From an uncultured Thermoanaerobaculia bacterium (GTDB lineage: Bacteria; Acidobacteriota; Thermoanaerobaculia; Multivoradales; Multivoraceae): a stretch of DNA of 64,000 nt. Position 1 is the first letter of the stretch, and every line of letters begins with the position of its first letter. The notes beneath the pieces were generated by a model, which was not told the DNA's origin, ran no database searches, and saw only the letters and a program-made list of their open reading frames with translations. Both the position numbers and the translations under genes were made by a program. Below, one piece after another: positions 48,220 through 56,460 of the stretch. The stretch spans positions 4,316,859-4,380,858 of the forward strand of contig OX638294.1 of NCBI GenBank assembly GCA_951812325.1, given 5' to 3'.

Positions 48220-48753
48220 ATGATGGAGACACTGCATGGAACCGGAACATCCTGGGCCGCCTCCATGACCTCAGCTACTCGTTGCCTGCGAGGGTTGGCC
48301 TTGGGGCTCGTCGTTGCTGCAATCGGCCTGCCCGCCGCCGGCGCCCAACAGCTCTGGAACATCGAAGAAGTCGCGGTGGAGCCCGCCCCGCCGATTGGCT
48401 TGGGCGGCGTGGCGATGGGCGCCGCAGCCGCGGGCGGCCCGACCGGCGAGGCGGCGACGGTGCAGGTAGCGTTCGACTACCTGCGCCGCGGCATGGGCTA
48501 CCTCGAGCTCCCCTTGCCGGGCGGCTCGATGATCGCGGCCAGAAATGCGGTCTTCGAGGACCGTGGCGACGGCAACCTGATGTGGACGGGGGAGGTGGCG
48601 GGAGCCGGCTACGAGAGCGTGGTGCTCACCGTTCAGGACGGGTATCTCGTGGGGCGGTTCGGGGAGCCCGGAGGCCCCGAGTACGTCGTCCATGCCGGAC
48701 CGGACCAGATCTACCATCTGCTGCCGGTACTCCGGGGCGTACCGGGCTCTTGA
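48220..48753 (+). pseudogene. Secreted protein N-terminal fragment, metallopeptidase-propeptide-like
   Basis: A signal peptide (LRGLALGLVVAAIGLPAAGAQ-like, about 24-44) leads into a beta-rich region, LWTGEV-type: GNLMWTGEVAGAGYESVVLT, VQDGYLVGRFG, YVVHAGPDQIYHL. This resembles the N-terminal propeptide of secreted M12-like metallopeptidases of Acidobacteriota. The catalytic domain is absent. The frame runs into an IS3 remnant on the other strand at about 48694. AGGGAG precedes the ATG. The family assignment is tentative. Confidence 0.5.
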
Positions 48754-48817
48754 TCGTGACATCGTGAACTCCTCCTCCTCCAAGAATGAGGTGTCCACGG
48801 AACCGGGTCAACCCCAG
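48694..48817 (-). mobile_element. IS3-family end remnant with OrfA start
   Basis: On the minus strand a transposase OrfA begins at 48762: MSRSRARYAPEYRQQMVDLV, then RSG, after which similarity stops. Upstream, to about 48817, lies the kind of sequence usual at IS3 left ends (GGGTTGACCCGGTTCCGTGG, then a GGAGGAGGAG ribosome site). It is unrelated in sequence to the intact IS at 36264. It separates two fragments of secreted-protein genes. Confidence 0.6.
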
Positions 48818-49532
48818 ATTGTACTTTTTTGATCGCGACAATGTGGAAATCCTGGTCAAGGTCCTGAATGGATGCGCCATCAATGGTCATCACTGGGTGT
48901 TTGCGGCCCCAGTGACGGACCTGAAGTTTCAACTGCGCGTCCAGGATCGGCGGCCCGGGTGGTCCCAAGAAGAAGAAAAATGGCTGCACGAGAACCGTCG
49001 CCGCGGCACGGCGGGCACGGTGAGCGACACGACCGCCTTTCCGTGCACCGCTGCTGAGATTGCCGCTGCCAAGGCGGAGTCCTCGGGTTCCGGAGGCGAA
49101 AAGGGCGGCTTGGCAGGTGCTCTGAACCCGCTGGCCCACGTGTCCGCGGCCTCGGCGACGCCGCTGGCTCCGGGAGCTCGGACGGACTGTGAGCCGGGTC
49201 GTCCGGCGCTGACGCTGCGCCGCGGTTTCACGGTGAGCATGTGCTACGAGACGGACAAGGGCGAGGTCGGTCACGCCAGGGACTGGGGGCTGGGTTCGTT
49301 TCAATCCGCGCTGATGTACTTTTTTGATCGCAACAACGCCGAGGTTCTGATCAAGGTGCTGGACGGCTGCGGCGTGAATGGGCATCGCTGGGTCTTTGTG
49401 GCGCCAGTCACGACCCTGGCGTTCAACCTCCGAGTCGAGAGCCCTGGCGGCCGGATCTGGACGCATAGCAACCGCTTGGGACAGACGGCCGCCGCGAAGA
49501 GAGACCTCTCGGCCTTCTCCTGCACGGCATAG
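48816..49532 (+). pseudogene. Two-domain secreted-protein fragment (YFFDR-N-VE-KVLDG domain)
   Basis: Two copies of a beta domain are visible: LYFFDRDNVEILVKVLNGCA with INGHHWVFAAPVTDLKFQLR, and MYFFDRNNAEVLIKVLDGCG with VNGHRWVFVAPVTTLAFNLR, about 497 bases apart. This domain recurs at the C-termini of secreted acidobacterial proteins; it has no named function that I know. There is no signal peptide, and the frame begins at the IS3 remnant, so the 5' part is lost. It may be the C-terminal part of the same gene whose start lies at 48220. Confidence 0.6.
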
Positions 49533-49745
49533 CAGCCCGCCGCGTGACATCGTGGTTCGGTCGCGGCTCCGGGTCGGACCGCTTCTGGTTGGGCGGCCGG
49601 CCCGGAAGACGAGCGGGCCGTCACTGCGGTTCGGTTCCCGGCGCCGTTGGCGAGGGGAGTTGGTCCAGGTCGGACGGGGCCGCCCGGGAGCTGGCGGGAT
49701 GTGGTTGCGCGGTCGCTCGCCCGGTCGTAGGGTAGATGGCGAGCC

Positions 49746-50057
49746 GTGCGTTCTACCGTGGAGATGGCGATGACCGCCAACGCGCTGGAGGCTTCCGTCG
49801 TGGCGGAACGTCGTGGCGGCGAAAGCGCGGCCCGGGATCTCGACCTCCTGGTGGAGCGTGCCGGGATCGAGTTGACGCCCGTCACCGTGGAGCACCTTGA
49901 AGTCGCGCCTCTGGCGTGGCGTCGTTTCGGGAAGGGCAATCACCCGGCCGCCTTGAACTTCGGCGACTGCTTCGCCTGCGCGCTCGCCAGGACGAACGGT
50001 GAGCCTCTGCTGTTCCAGGGCGGGGACTTCGCCCGGACCGACATCGAGGCGGCCTGA
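49746..50057 (+). pseudogene. vapC: VapC-type PIN toxin, N-terminally truncated
   Basis: The last 100 or so residues of a VapC are intact: LEASVVAERRGGESAARDLD, WRRFGKGNHPAALNFGDCFA and EPLLFQGGDFARTDI. The first strand with the leading catalytic Asp (D-x-S-A-L type) is missing; a GTG at 49746 opens the frame. No antitoxin gene precedes it. Loss of the first Asp should abolish RNase activity. It is the mirror image of the truncation at 45146, but from a different VapC. Confidence 0.75.
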
Positions 50058-50094
50058 CCTTTCCGGCCGTGGCCGCCTCGCTACACTGCGTCCG

Positions 50095-51417
50095 GTGAAG
50101 GCTTCGATTCTCGCGGTGGGCGGCGAGTTGCTCGGTACCGACCGGCTCGATACGAACTCGCTGGTGCTGACGGAGGTTCTGAGGCGGCGGGGAGTGGAGC
50201 TGGTTTCGAAGGCGGTCGTCGGCGACGACGTGGTCGAGATCGCGGCGACCCTGGGCGCGCTTCGGGAGCGGGCGGAGCTGCTGCTGGTCACGGGCGGATT
50301 GGGCCCGACGCGGGACGACCTGACCCGGGAGGGTCTGGCTCGGCTGCTGGGGCGGTCCGTCGCCGTGGACGAAGCGTTGTGGGGCCGGATCGAGCGCGGG
50401 TTCCGCAAGCTGGGGCGGCGCATTCCGCGGGTCAACCGCAAACAGGCGGAGCGGGTCGACGGAGCGGAGATGCTGCCGAATCGCGCCGGCGTGGCGCCCG
50501 GTCAGCGGATCGGGGATGCGGCGCCTTCGCCCCGGGGCACGACCTATTTCCTGTTTCCGGGGGTGCCGCGGGAGCTGAAGGTTCTTGTGGACGACGCCCT
50601 GGATCCGTGGCTGGCGGCGCGGGCCGAGGACGGCGCGGGGTTCGATCAGGTCGAGGTTCGGGTTGCCTGCCTGCCGGAGTCGGTGGTCGAGGAGCGCATC
50701 GTGCCGGTGTACGAACGCTTTGGCGACCGGGACGTGTCCGTCCTGGCGCGGCCGGGCGAGATCCGGTTGCGACTGCGGGCCGGCGGGCCTGCCGTGTCCC
50801 GGACGCCGCGTCTGGCGAGAATGGAAGCGGCGGTCAGGAAGGCGCTGGGCGGCGCAGTCTTCTACGTCGGCGCGATCGAGGACGGCATCGAGTTCGAGGC
50901 CGCGGTGGGCGACCTGCTGACGGCACGCGGAGAGACGGTCGCGGTCGCCGAGTCCTGTACCGGCGGCCAGCTCGGTCAGCGGTTCACGGCCACCGCGGGC
51001 AGCAGTGCGTACTTCGCGGGAGGCTTTCTGACCTACTCGAACCATCTGAAGATGCGCCTGCTCGGCGTGCCGCGCGAAACCTTGAGGGAGCACGGCGCGG
51101 TGTCGAAGCCGACGGTCCTGGCGATGGCCTCGGGCGCCCGGGAACGCTGCGGCAGCGACTACGGAATCGGCATCTCGGGTGTTGCGGGCCCGGGCGGCGG
51201 CACGGAGGAGCGCCCGGTCGGGACCGTTCACATCGCGGTCGCCGGACCGGCAGCCGCCGGTTCGCACTTCGAGGCGCGGTTCCCCGGCGACCGGGCGCGG
51301 GTGCGGCAGCTGTCGACCCAGTTCGCCCTCGAGCTGCTGCGGCGGATGCTGCTGCCGGGCGAGACCGGGCGGGATCTGCTGCCCTGGTCGGCGCCGCGCG
51401 GAGAGGGATCGGCGTGA
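50095..51417 (+). CDS. cinA: CinA: competence/damage-inducible protein, NMN deamidase type
   Basis: A 440-residue CinA. The N-terminal MoCF-like domain (1-170; ILAVGGELLGTDRLDTNS, VTGGLGPTRDDLTREGLARL) corresponds to the ADP-ribose pyrophosphatase part. The C-terminal CinA/PncC domain (about 275-420; VAVAESCTGGQLGQRFTA, GGFLTYSN, GISGVAGPGGGTEERPVGTV) deamidates NMN in pyridine nucleotide recycling. It starts with GTG at 50095 (MKASILAVGGELLG). An insertion with PGQRIGDAAPSPRG interrupts the first domain. Its stop overlaps the plsY start (GTGA), opening a coupled gene chain. Confidence 0.95.
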   Translation: MKASILAVGGELLGTDRLDTNSLVLTEVLRRRGVELVSKAVVGDDVVEIAATLGALRERAELLLVTGGLGPTRDDLTREGLARLLGRSVAVDEALWGRIERGFRKLGRRIPRVNRKQAERVDGAEMLPNRAGVAPGQRIGDAAPSPRGTTYFLFPGVPRELKVLVDDALDPWLAARAEDGAGFDQVEVRVACLPESVVEERIVPVYERFGDRDVSVLARPGEIRLRLRAGGPAVSRTPRLARMEAAVRKALGGAVFYVGAIEDGIEFEAAVGDLLTARGETVAVAESCTGGQLGQRFTATAGSSAYFAGGFLTYSNHLKMRLLGVPRETLREHGAVSKPTVLAMASGARERCGSDYGIGISGVAGPGGGTEERPVGTVHIAVAGPAAAGSHFEARFPGDRARVRQLSTQFALELLRRMLLPGETGRDLLPWSAPRGEGSA

Positions 51418-52067
51418 CCGCGGCCGGCCCCTTCGCCGTCCTGCTGGCGTACGTTCTGGGGTCCGTGCCGTTCAGCTATCTGATCGTGCGGATTCACCGG
51501 GGTCTCGACGTGCGCACGATCGGCAGCCGGAGCGCCGGCGCGACGAACGTGCTGCGCGCGTCGGGCGGATGGGCGGCGCTGGCCGCGCTGCTGCTCGATG
51601 TGGCCAAGGGGGCGGCGGCGGTCCTCGTGGCGGATTCGCTCGACGTCGGGATCTGGTGGTGTGCCGCCGCCGCCGTGGCGGCGGTGGCGGGGCATGTGTT
51701 TCCGCTGTTTCTCGCCTTTCGCGGCGGCAAGGGTGTCGCGACCGCTGCCGGCGTGCTGGCGCTGCTCGTGCCCTGGGCCGGGCTTGGCGCTCTGGCCGTG
51801 TTCATCCTGCTGGCGGCCTGGACACGCTACGTCTCCCTGGGGTCGATCTCGGCGGCGGCTTCGTTGCCGTTGCTGGTCGGATCCCGGTGGTTGGGCGGCG
51901 CCTTCGGGGAACCGGACGGCCTGGATCACGGACCGGCACTGCTCGCCGCCGTGTCCGCGATCGCGGTCCTGGTGATCGTCAGACACCGGGCCAACCTGGT
52001 CCGGTTGCGCGCGGGCACGGAGTCTCGGCTGGGGCGCAAGCCGACGGCGTCCGGGGCTGCCGGGTGA
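51414..52067 (+). CDS. plsY: PlsY glycerol-3-phosphate acyltransferase
   Basis: A 217-residue inner-membrane enzyme that transfers acyl groups from acyl-phosphate to glycerol-3-phosphate, the first step of phospholipid synthesis. The family motifs are all present: LGSVPFSYLI near the start, the loop motif GSRSAGATNVLR, HVFPLFLAFRGGKGVATAAG, and RHRANLVRLRAGTESRLGRK at the end. Five hydrophobic segments are visible. It starts with GTG overlapping the cinA stop and ends overlapping gpsA, which makes its own substrate, so the pair forms a small lipid-precursor unit. Confidence 0.95.
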   Translation: MTAAGPFAVLLAYVLGSVPFSYLIVRIHRGLDVRTIGSRSAGATNVLRASGGWAALAALLLDVAKGAAAVLVADSLDVGIWWCAAAAVAAVAGHVFPLFLAFRGGKGVATAAGVLALLVPWAGLGALAVFILLAAWTRYVSLGSISAAASLPLLVGSRWLGGAFGEPDGLDHGPALLAAVSAIAVLVIVRHRANLVRLRAGTESRLGRKPTASGAAG

Positions 52068-53122
52068 CGATGGCGGCGGGCGGCGGCGTCGCCGTGCTCG
52101 GCGCGGGCGCCTGGGGCACGGCGCTTGCGGTCCATGCGGCGCGGGCGGGTTCACCGGTCACCCTCTGGGCGCGTTCTCCGGAGTCCGGCGCGGTTCTGGC
52201 GCAGGAGCGGGTGAACGAGCGCTACCTGCCGGGCGTGGAGTTGCCGGCGGAGCTTCGCGTGACCTGGGACCTGCGGCAGGCCGCGGCGTGCGACCCCGTC
52301 CTCGTCGTCGTGCCGTCGCACGGCTTCCGTGCCGTCGTGCGAGCGTTTCTCGCGGCGCGGACCGGCCTCGGCAAGAGCGCCCCGTTGCCGGAGCGGGTGA
52401 CCTTCGTTTCGGGTGCCAAAGGCATCGAGTCCGACCACCGCGGCGCCTTCCGTTGCATGAGTGACATCTGCCGGGAAGAGGCGGCTTCAGCCGGCACGGA
52501 CGCCCTGTTCGCGACCGTCAGCGGGCCTTCGTTCGCTGCCGAGCTCGCTGCCGAGCAGCCGACGGCCTGCGTCGTCGCGGCGGAGTCGGAGGCGGTGGCC
52601 GGGCGAATGCAGTCGCTGCTCTCGGCCGGGGCGCTGCGGCTCTACACTTCGACCGACGTGATCGGCGTGGAGATCGCCGCCGCGGCGAAGAATGTCATCG
52701 CGATCGCCGCCGGCGTCCTCGACGGTCTGCGCTACGGCGCCAACACGCGCGCTGCGCTGATCACCCGCGGCCTGCACGAGATGATGCGTCTCGGCGTGGC
52801 CTGCGGAGGCCGCCCGGCGACCTTCGCCGGCCTCGGCGGTCTCGGCGATCTCGTGCTGACCTGCACCGGCGGCCTGTCGCGCAACCGGAGCACGGGCCTC
52901 GATCTGGCCCGGGGCCGTTCCCTCGAGGAAATCGAGGCGGACCGGGCCGGGGTCGCCGAGGGGGTCCGCAACTCGCTCGCCCTGCTCGAGTTGGCGACCG
53001 AGAAGAAGGTCGAGTTGCCGATCACGGAGCAGATGGTCGAGATCCTCTACCGGGGCAAGGCGCCGGCGGCCGCGATCCGGGACCTGATGCGGCGGGAGCT
53101 CAAGGTAGAGTCCGCCCTGTGA
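52064..53122 (+). CDS. gpsA: GpsA: NAD(P)-dependent glycerol-3-phosphate dehydrogenase
   Basis: A 352-residue cytosolic enzyme reducing dihydroxyacetone phosphate to sn-glycerol-3-phosphate. The N-terminal Rossmann motif is VAVLGAGAWGTALAVHAA, then LWARSP. The catalytic lysine lies in EIAAAAKNVIAIAAG, and the C-terminal domain has AALITRGLHEMMRLG, TFAGLGGLGDLVLTC and SRNRSTGLDLARG. It may begin at GTG 52064, overlapping the plsY stop, or at ATG 52070. Its stop overlaps the guaA start. Two short insertions (around residues 110 and 145) make it slightly longer than the usual 330-340. Confidence 0.95.
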   Translation: MTMAAGGGVAVLGAGAWGTALAVHAARAGSPVTLWARSPESGAVLAQERVNERYLPGVELPAELRVTWDLRQAAACDPVLVVVPSHGFRAVVRAFLAARTGLGKSAPLPERVTFVSGAKGIESDHRGAFRCMSDICREEAASAGTDALFATVSGPSFAAELAAEQPTACVVAAESEAVAGRMQSLLSAGALRLYTSTDVIGVEIAAAAKNVIAIAAGVLDGLRYGANTRAALITRGLHEMMRLGVACGGRPATFAGLGGLGDLVLTCTGGLSRNRSTGLDLARGRSLEEIEADRAGVAEGVRNSLALLELATEKKVELPITEQMVEILYRGKAPAAAIRDLMRRELKVESAL

Positions 53123-54699
53123 CGGCGGGGAGCGGCGAGCACGAGACGGTTCTGGTGCTCGACTTCGGGGGCCAGTACACGCAGTTGATCGCGCGCCGGA
53201 TCCGGGAACTCCGGGTCTACTGCGAGATCCATCCCTTCGACCTGGACGTGGAGCGGATCAGGGCCCGGCGGCCGACCGGCATCGTGCTCTCCGGGGGCCC
53301 GGACAGCGTCTACGAGCCGGATGCACCGCAGGCCGACCCGGAGATTCTGCGGCTGGGCATCCCGGTACTCGGAATCTGCTACGGCCTGCAGTGGATGGCG
53401 CACGTCCTGGGCGGTCGGGTCGCGGCGTCGGGCCTGCGGGAGTACGGTCGTGCGCGGATCAGGTTGCTGGCCGGCGGCGGCGGTCTCTTCACGGGGTTGG
53501 AGCCGGATCTGAACGTGTGGATGTCGCACGGCGACCGGGTGGAGCAGCTGCCGCCCGGCTTCGAAGCGACGGCCTCGACGACCACGGTGCCGGTCGCGGC
53601 GGCCCAGGACGGCGAACGGTCCCTCTTCGGCATCCAGTTCCACCCCGAGGTCACGCATACCGACAGCGGCTCGAGGATGCTCCGGAACTTTCTCCACGAC
53701 GTCTGCGGCGCCGCGGGGGAGTGGCGCATGGCGTCCTACGCCGCCGAGGCCACGGCGGCGATCGAGGCTCGGGTCGGCCCCGACGACCGGGTTCTCTGCG
53801 CCCTTTCCGGCGGCGTCGACTCGGCGGTCGCGGCGAGCCTGGTGCAGCGCGCGGTGGGGGAACGGCTGACCGCCGTGTTCGTGGACAACGGGCTCCTGCG
53901 CCGGAACGAACGCGGCGACGTGGAACGAAGCCTGCGCCGGGGGCTCGACCTGCGGCTCGTCGTCGTCGATGCCGCGGCGGAGTTTCTCGGTGCGCTGGCC
54001 GGGGTCACGGATCCGGAACAGAAGCGCCGGACGATCGGCCGTGTCTTCATCGAGGTGTTCCAGCGCGAGGCGGCCAGGCTGGAGCGGAGGGATGAAGGGT
54101 CGGGCGCCTTCCGTTTCCTCGTTCAGGGCACCCTGTATCCGGACGTGATCGAGTCGGTCTCCGCCTTTGGCCCGTCCGCGATGATCAAGAGCCACCACAA
54201 TGTCGGCGGCCTGCCGGAGCGGCTGGGCTTCGAACTGATCGAGCCGCTTCGCTATCTGTTCAAGGACGAGGTGCGCCAGCTCGGCCGCGAGCTCGGTCTC
54301 GGTTCCGAGTTCCTGGGCCGGCACCCCTTTCCCGGCCCCGGCCTCGCAGTGCGGATTCCGGGCGAGGTGACCGCCGCTCGGGTGGCGGTGTTGCAGGAGG
54401 CCGACGCGATCTTCATCGAGGAGTTGCGCAAGGCCGGCTTGTACGACCGCGTGAGCCAGGCGCTGGCGGTCCTCCTGCCGGTCCACAGCGTGGGCGTGAA
54501 GGGGGACGGCCGCAGCTACGAGAGCGTGGTCGCCCTGCGGGCGGTCGAGACGGAGGACTTCATGACCGCCGACTGGAGCGAGTTGCCGCACGAGTTTCTG
54601 GGCCGCGTGGCGAACAGGATCGTGAATGAGGTCGCCGGCGTCAACCGCGTCGTCTACGACCTGACCAGCAAGCCGCCGGGCACGATCGAGTGGGAGTAG
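53119..54699 (+). CDS. guaA: GuaA: GMP synthase (glutamine-hydrolysing)
   Basis: A 526-residue enzyme converting XMP to GMP with ATP and glutamine. The glutaminase domain (10-200) has the Cys87-His175-Glu177 triad in GICYGLQ and GIQFHPEVTHT. The ATP pyrophosphatase domain has its P-loop SGGVDS (230-235), and the dimerisation domain ends in the canonical KPPGTIEWE. Length and motifs are those of the family. It begins with GTG within the gpsA stop (GTGA), so it is the last gene of a four-gene coupled chain. Confidence 0.97.
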   Translation: MTAGSGEHETVLVLDFGGQYTQLIARRIRELRVYCEIHPFDLDVERIRARRPTGIVLSGGPDSVYEPDAPQADPEILRLGIPVLGICYGLQWMAHVLGGRVAASGLREYGRARIRLLAGGGGLFTGLEPDLNVWMSHGDRVEQLPPGFEATASTTTVPVAAAQDGERSLFGIQFHPEVTHTDSGSRMLRNFLHDVCGAAGEWRMASYAAEATAAIEARVGPDDRVLCALSGGVDSAVAASLVQRAVGERLTAVFVDNGLLRRNERGDVERSLRRGLDLRLVVVDAAAEFLGALAGVTDPEQKRRTIGRVFIEVFQREAARLERRDEGSGAFRFLVQGTLYPDVIESVSAFGPSAMIKSHHNVGGLPERLGFELIEPLRYLFKDEVRQLGRELGLGSEFLGRHPFPGPGLAVRIPGEVTAARVAVLQEADAIFIEELRKAGLYDRVSQALAVLLPVHSVGVKGDGRSYESVVALRAVETEDFMTADWSELPHEFLGRVANRIVNEVAGVNRVVYDLTSKPPGTIEWE

Positions 54700-54751
54700 G
54701 GACGGCCGCGGCTCAGGGACGGTTCGCGCGGGGCGGCGTAGGATCGGGTCC

Positions 54752-55552
54752 ATGATCCCGGAGCTGTTCCGCATCGGTCCGCTGTCGGTCTCACCCTTCG
54801 GGGTGATGCTCGTCGCCGCCCTGTTCGCCGGCAATCTGCAGTTGCGCTGGGGCCTCCGCCGCGTGGGCGCGACCGCCGCCCGGGCCGCGGACGACGCGGC
54901 GGCGATTCTGCTGGCGGCCGCCCTCGGCGGGATCGCCGGCGGCAAGGCGTACTACGCGCTGCTCTACGGCGACTGGCGTCTGCTCTACAGCCGTGCCGGT
55001 CTGGTCTGGTACGGCGGCTTCCTGGTCGGCGCCGCGGCGGTGCTGTTCGTCATCCGCCTGCGCCGGATGCCGGCATGGCGGACCGCCGACGCTGCGGCGC
55101 CGGCTCTGGCGCTGGGCTACGGCCTCGGACGCATCGGTTGCCTGCTCGTCGGCGACGATTACGGATCGCCCACCGGCCTTCCCTGGGGCATGACGTTTCC
55201 CGAGGGACCGATCCCGACGACGGCCGGCGCCCTGGAGCGGGAATTCGGCGTCGTCCTCCCGCCCGACCTGGCGGCGGACGCCCTCGTCGCGGTGCATCCC
55301 ACCCAGATCTACGAGACCCTGGCCGCGCTGCTGATCTTCTGGTTTGGCCGCCGACTCCTGTCGAGGGGCACACCGCCCGGCGGCGTCGTGCTGCCGATCA
55401 TCGGCCTGTTGTCTCTGGAACGCTTCCTGGTCGAGTTTGTGCGCGCCAAGGACGATCGCTTCGTCGGAGCGTTGACCGTGGCGCAGCTGATCGCGGCCGC
55501 CCTTCTGCTTCTCGTCGCCCTCCTGTGGCTGCGCCGCCGCCGCGCGTCCTGA
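54752..55552 (+). CDS. lgt: Lgt: prolipoprotein diacylglyceryl transferase
   Basis: A 266-residue inner-membrane enzyme that moves diacylglycerol from phosphatidylglycerol to the lipobox cysteine of prolipoproteins. About seven hydrophobic segments are visible. Family motifs: IGPLSVSPFGVMLVAA near the N-terminus, GGKAYYALLYGDW, YGGFLVGAAA, GRIGCLLVGDDYG, and HPTQIYETLAALLIFW late. It serves the several predicted lipoproteins in this window. The start is ATG 54752. Its 3' end overlaps the thiD start by 28 bases. Confidence 0.95.
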   Translation: MIPELFRIGPLSVSPFGVMLVAALFAGNLQLRWGLRRVGATAARAADDAAAILLAAALGGIAGGKAYYALLYGDWRLLYSRAGLVWYGGFLVGAAAVLFVIRLRRMPAWRTADAAAPALALGYGLGRIGCLLVGDDYGSPTGLPWGMTFPEGPIPTTAGALEREFGVVLPPDLAADALVAVHPTQIYETLAALLIFWFGRRLLSRGTPPGGVVLPIIGLLSLERFLVEFVRAKDDRFVGALTVAQLIAAALLLLVALLWLRRRRAS

Positions 55553-56364
55553 CGATCGCCGGCTCCGACTCCGGGGGCTGCTCGGGGGTGCCTGCGGATT
55601 TGAGGACGTTTGCGGCCTACGGGGTTCACGGCCTGTGCGCCCTGACCGCGGTGACCGCCCAGACAGCGGGCGAAGTGCGGGCGGTCGAAGCGGTGAACAC
55701 CGATCTGCTGCGCCGGCAGCTGGACGCGGCCGCCGAGATCGGTCTCGATGCGATCAAGATCGGCATGCTCACCGATGTTCCGACGGTCGAGGCGGTCGCA
55801 GACTGGTTGGAGGGGCTGCCGCCGACGCCGGCGGTGCTCGATCCGGTGTTCCGCTCGACCTCGGGCGCGGCGCTGCTGGAAGCCGAGGCTCTGCCTTTCG
55901 TCGTGGAGAGGCTGCTGCCGAGATTGCTGCTGGTCACACCGAATCTGTTCGAGGCGGAGAGGTTGAGCGGCATGGCGATCGGAGGTCCCGAGGATGCCCG
56001 GACCGCGGCGCGGCGCATCGAGCGGTTGGGTCCGGGTGTCCTGATCACCGGGGGTCACGGCTACTCGGCCGTCGCGGGAACGGCCGACTGCGGCCGGGGC
56101 GGCGAATTGACGGATCTTCTGTTCGACGGGAATCGGTTCCGGACCTTCGTGCATCCGCGGATTCGAACCCCCTGGCGGCGGGGCACGGGCTGCACCCTGT
56201 CCGCGGCGGTCGCGGCGGGTCTCGGCTGGCACCTGCCGGTCGAGCGGGCGGTGCAGCGGGCGGTCGCCTTCGTCGAGAGGGCCCTGCGGGGCGCGTACCC
56301 CCTCGGCCGCGGCGGTCGCTACGGCACTCTCGATCCGATGGCGGGGCATCGAGGCGGTCGATGA
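55525..56364 (+). CDS. thiD: ThiD: hydroxymethylpyrimidine/phosphomethylpyrimidine kinase
   Basis: A 279-residue ribokinase-fold kinase of thiamine synthesis. Visible are VLTIAGSDSGGCSGVPADLR (the usual GGAG-IQAD motif is GGCSGVPAD here), LTAVTAQTAGEV, DAIKIGMLTD, LDPVFRSTSGAALL, VTPNLFEAERLSG and the anion-hole motif RRGTGCTLSAAVAAGL. It starts with GTG at 55525 within lgt. Thiamine pyrophosphate is needed by the exported TPP enzyme at 16.6 kb, though exported Tat substrates would be loaded in the cytoplasm. No other thi genes are seen. Confidence 0.93.
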   Translation: MAAPPPRVLTIAGSDSGGCSGVPADLRTFAAYGVHGLCALTAVTAQTAGEVRAVEAVNTDLLRRQLDAAAEIGLDAIKIGMLTDVPTVEAVADWLEGLPPTPAVLDPVFRSTSGAALLEAEALPFVVERLLPRLLLVTPNLFEAERLSGMAIGGPEDARTAARRIERLGPGVLITGGHGYSAVAGTADCGRGGELTDLLFDGNRFRTFVHPRIRTPWRRGTGCTLSAAVAAGLGWHLPVERAVQRAVAFVERALRGAYPLGRGGRYGTLDPMAGHRGGR

Positions 56365-56460
56365 GGCGCTGTCGGGCGGAATGGCCAGGGTCGCCGCCGT
56401 GTTCGAGGAAGTTCGAGGAAGGGCGGGCAACCCGCTCTCGTCGCCTATAATCGGCAGCCC

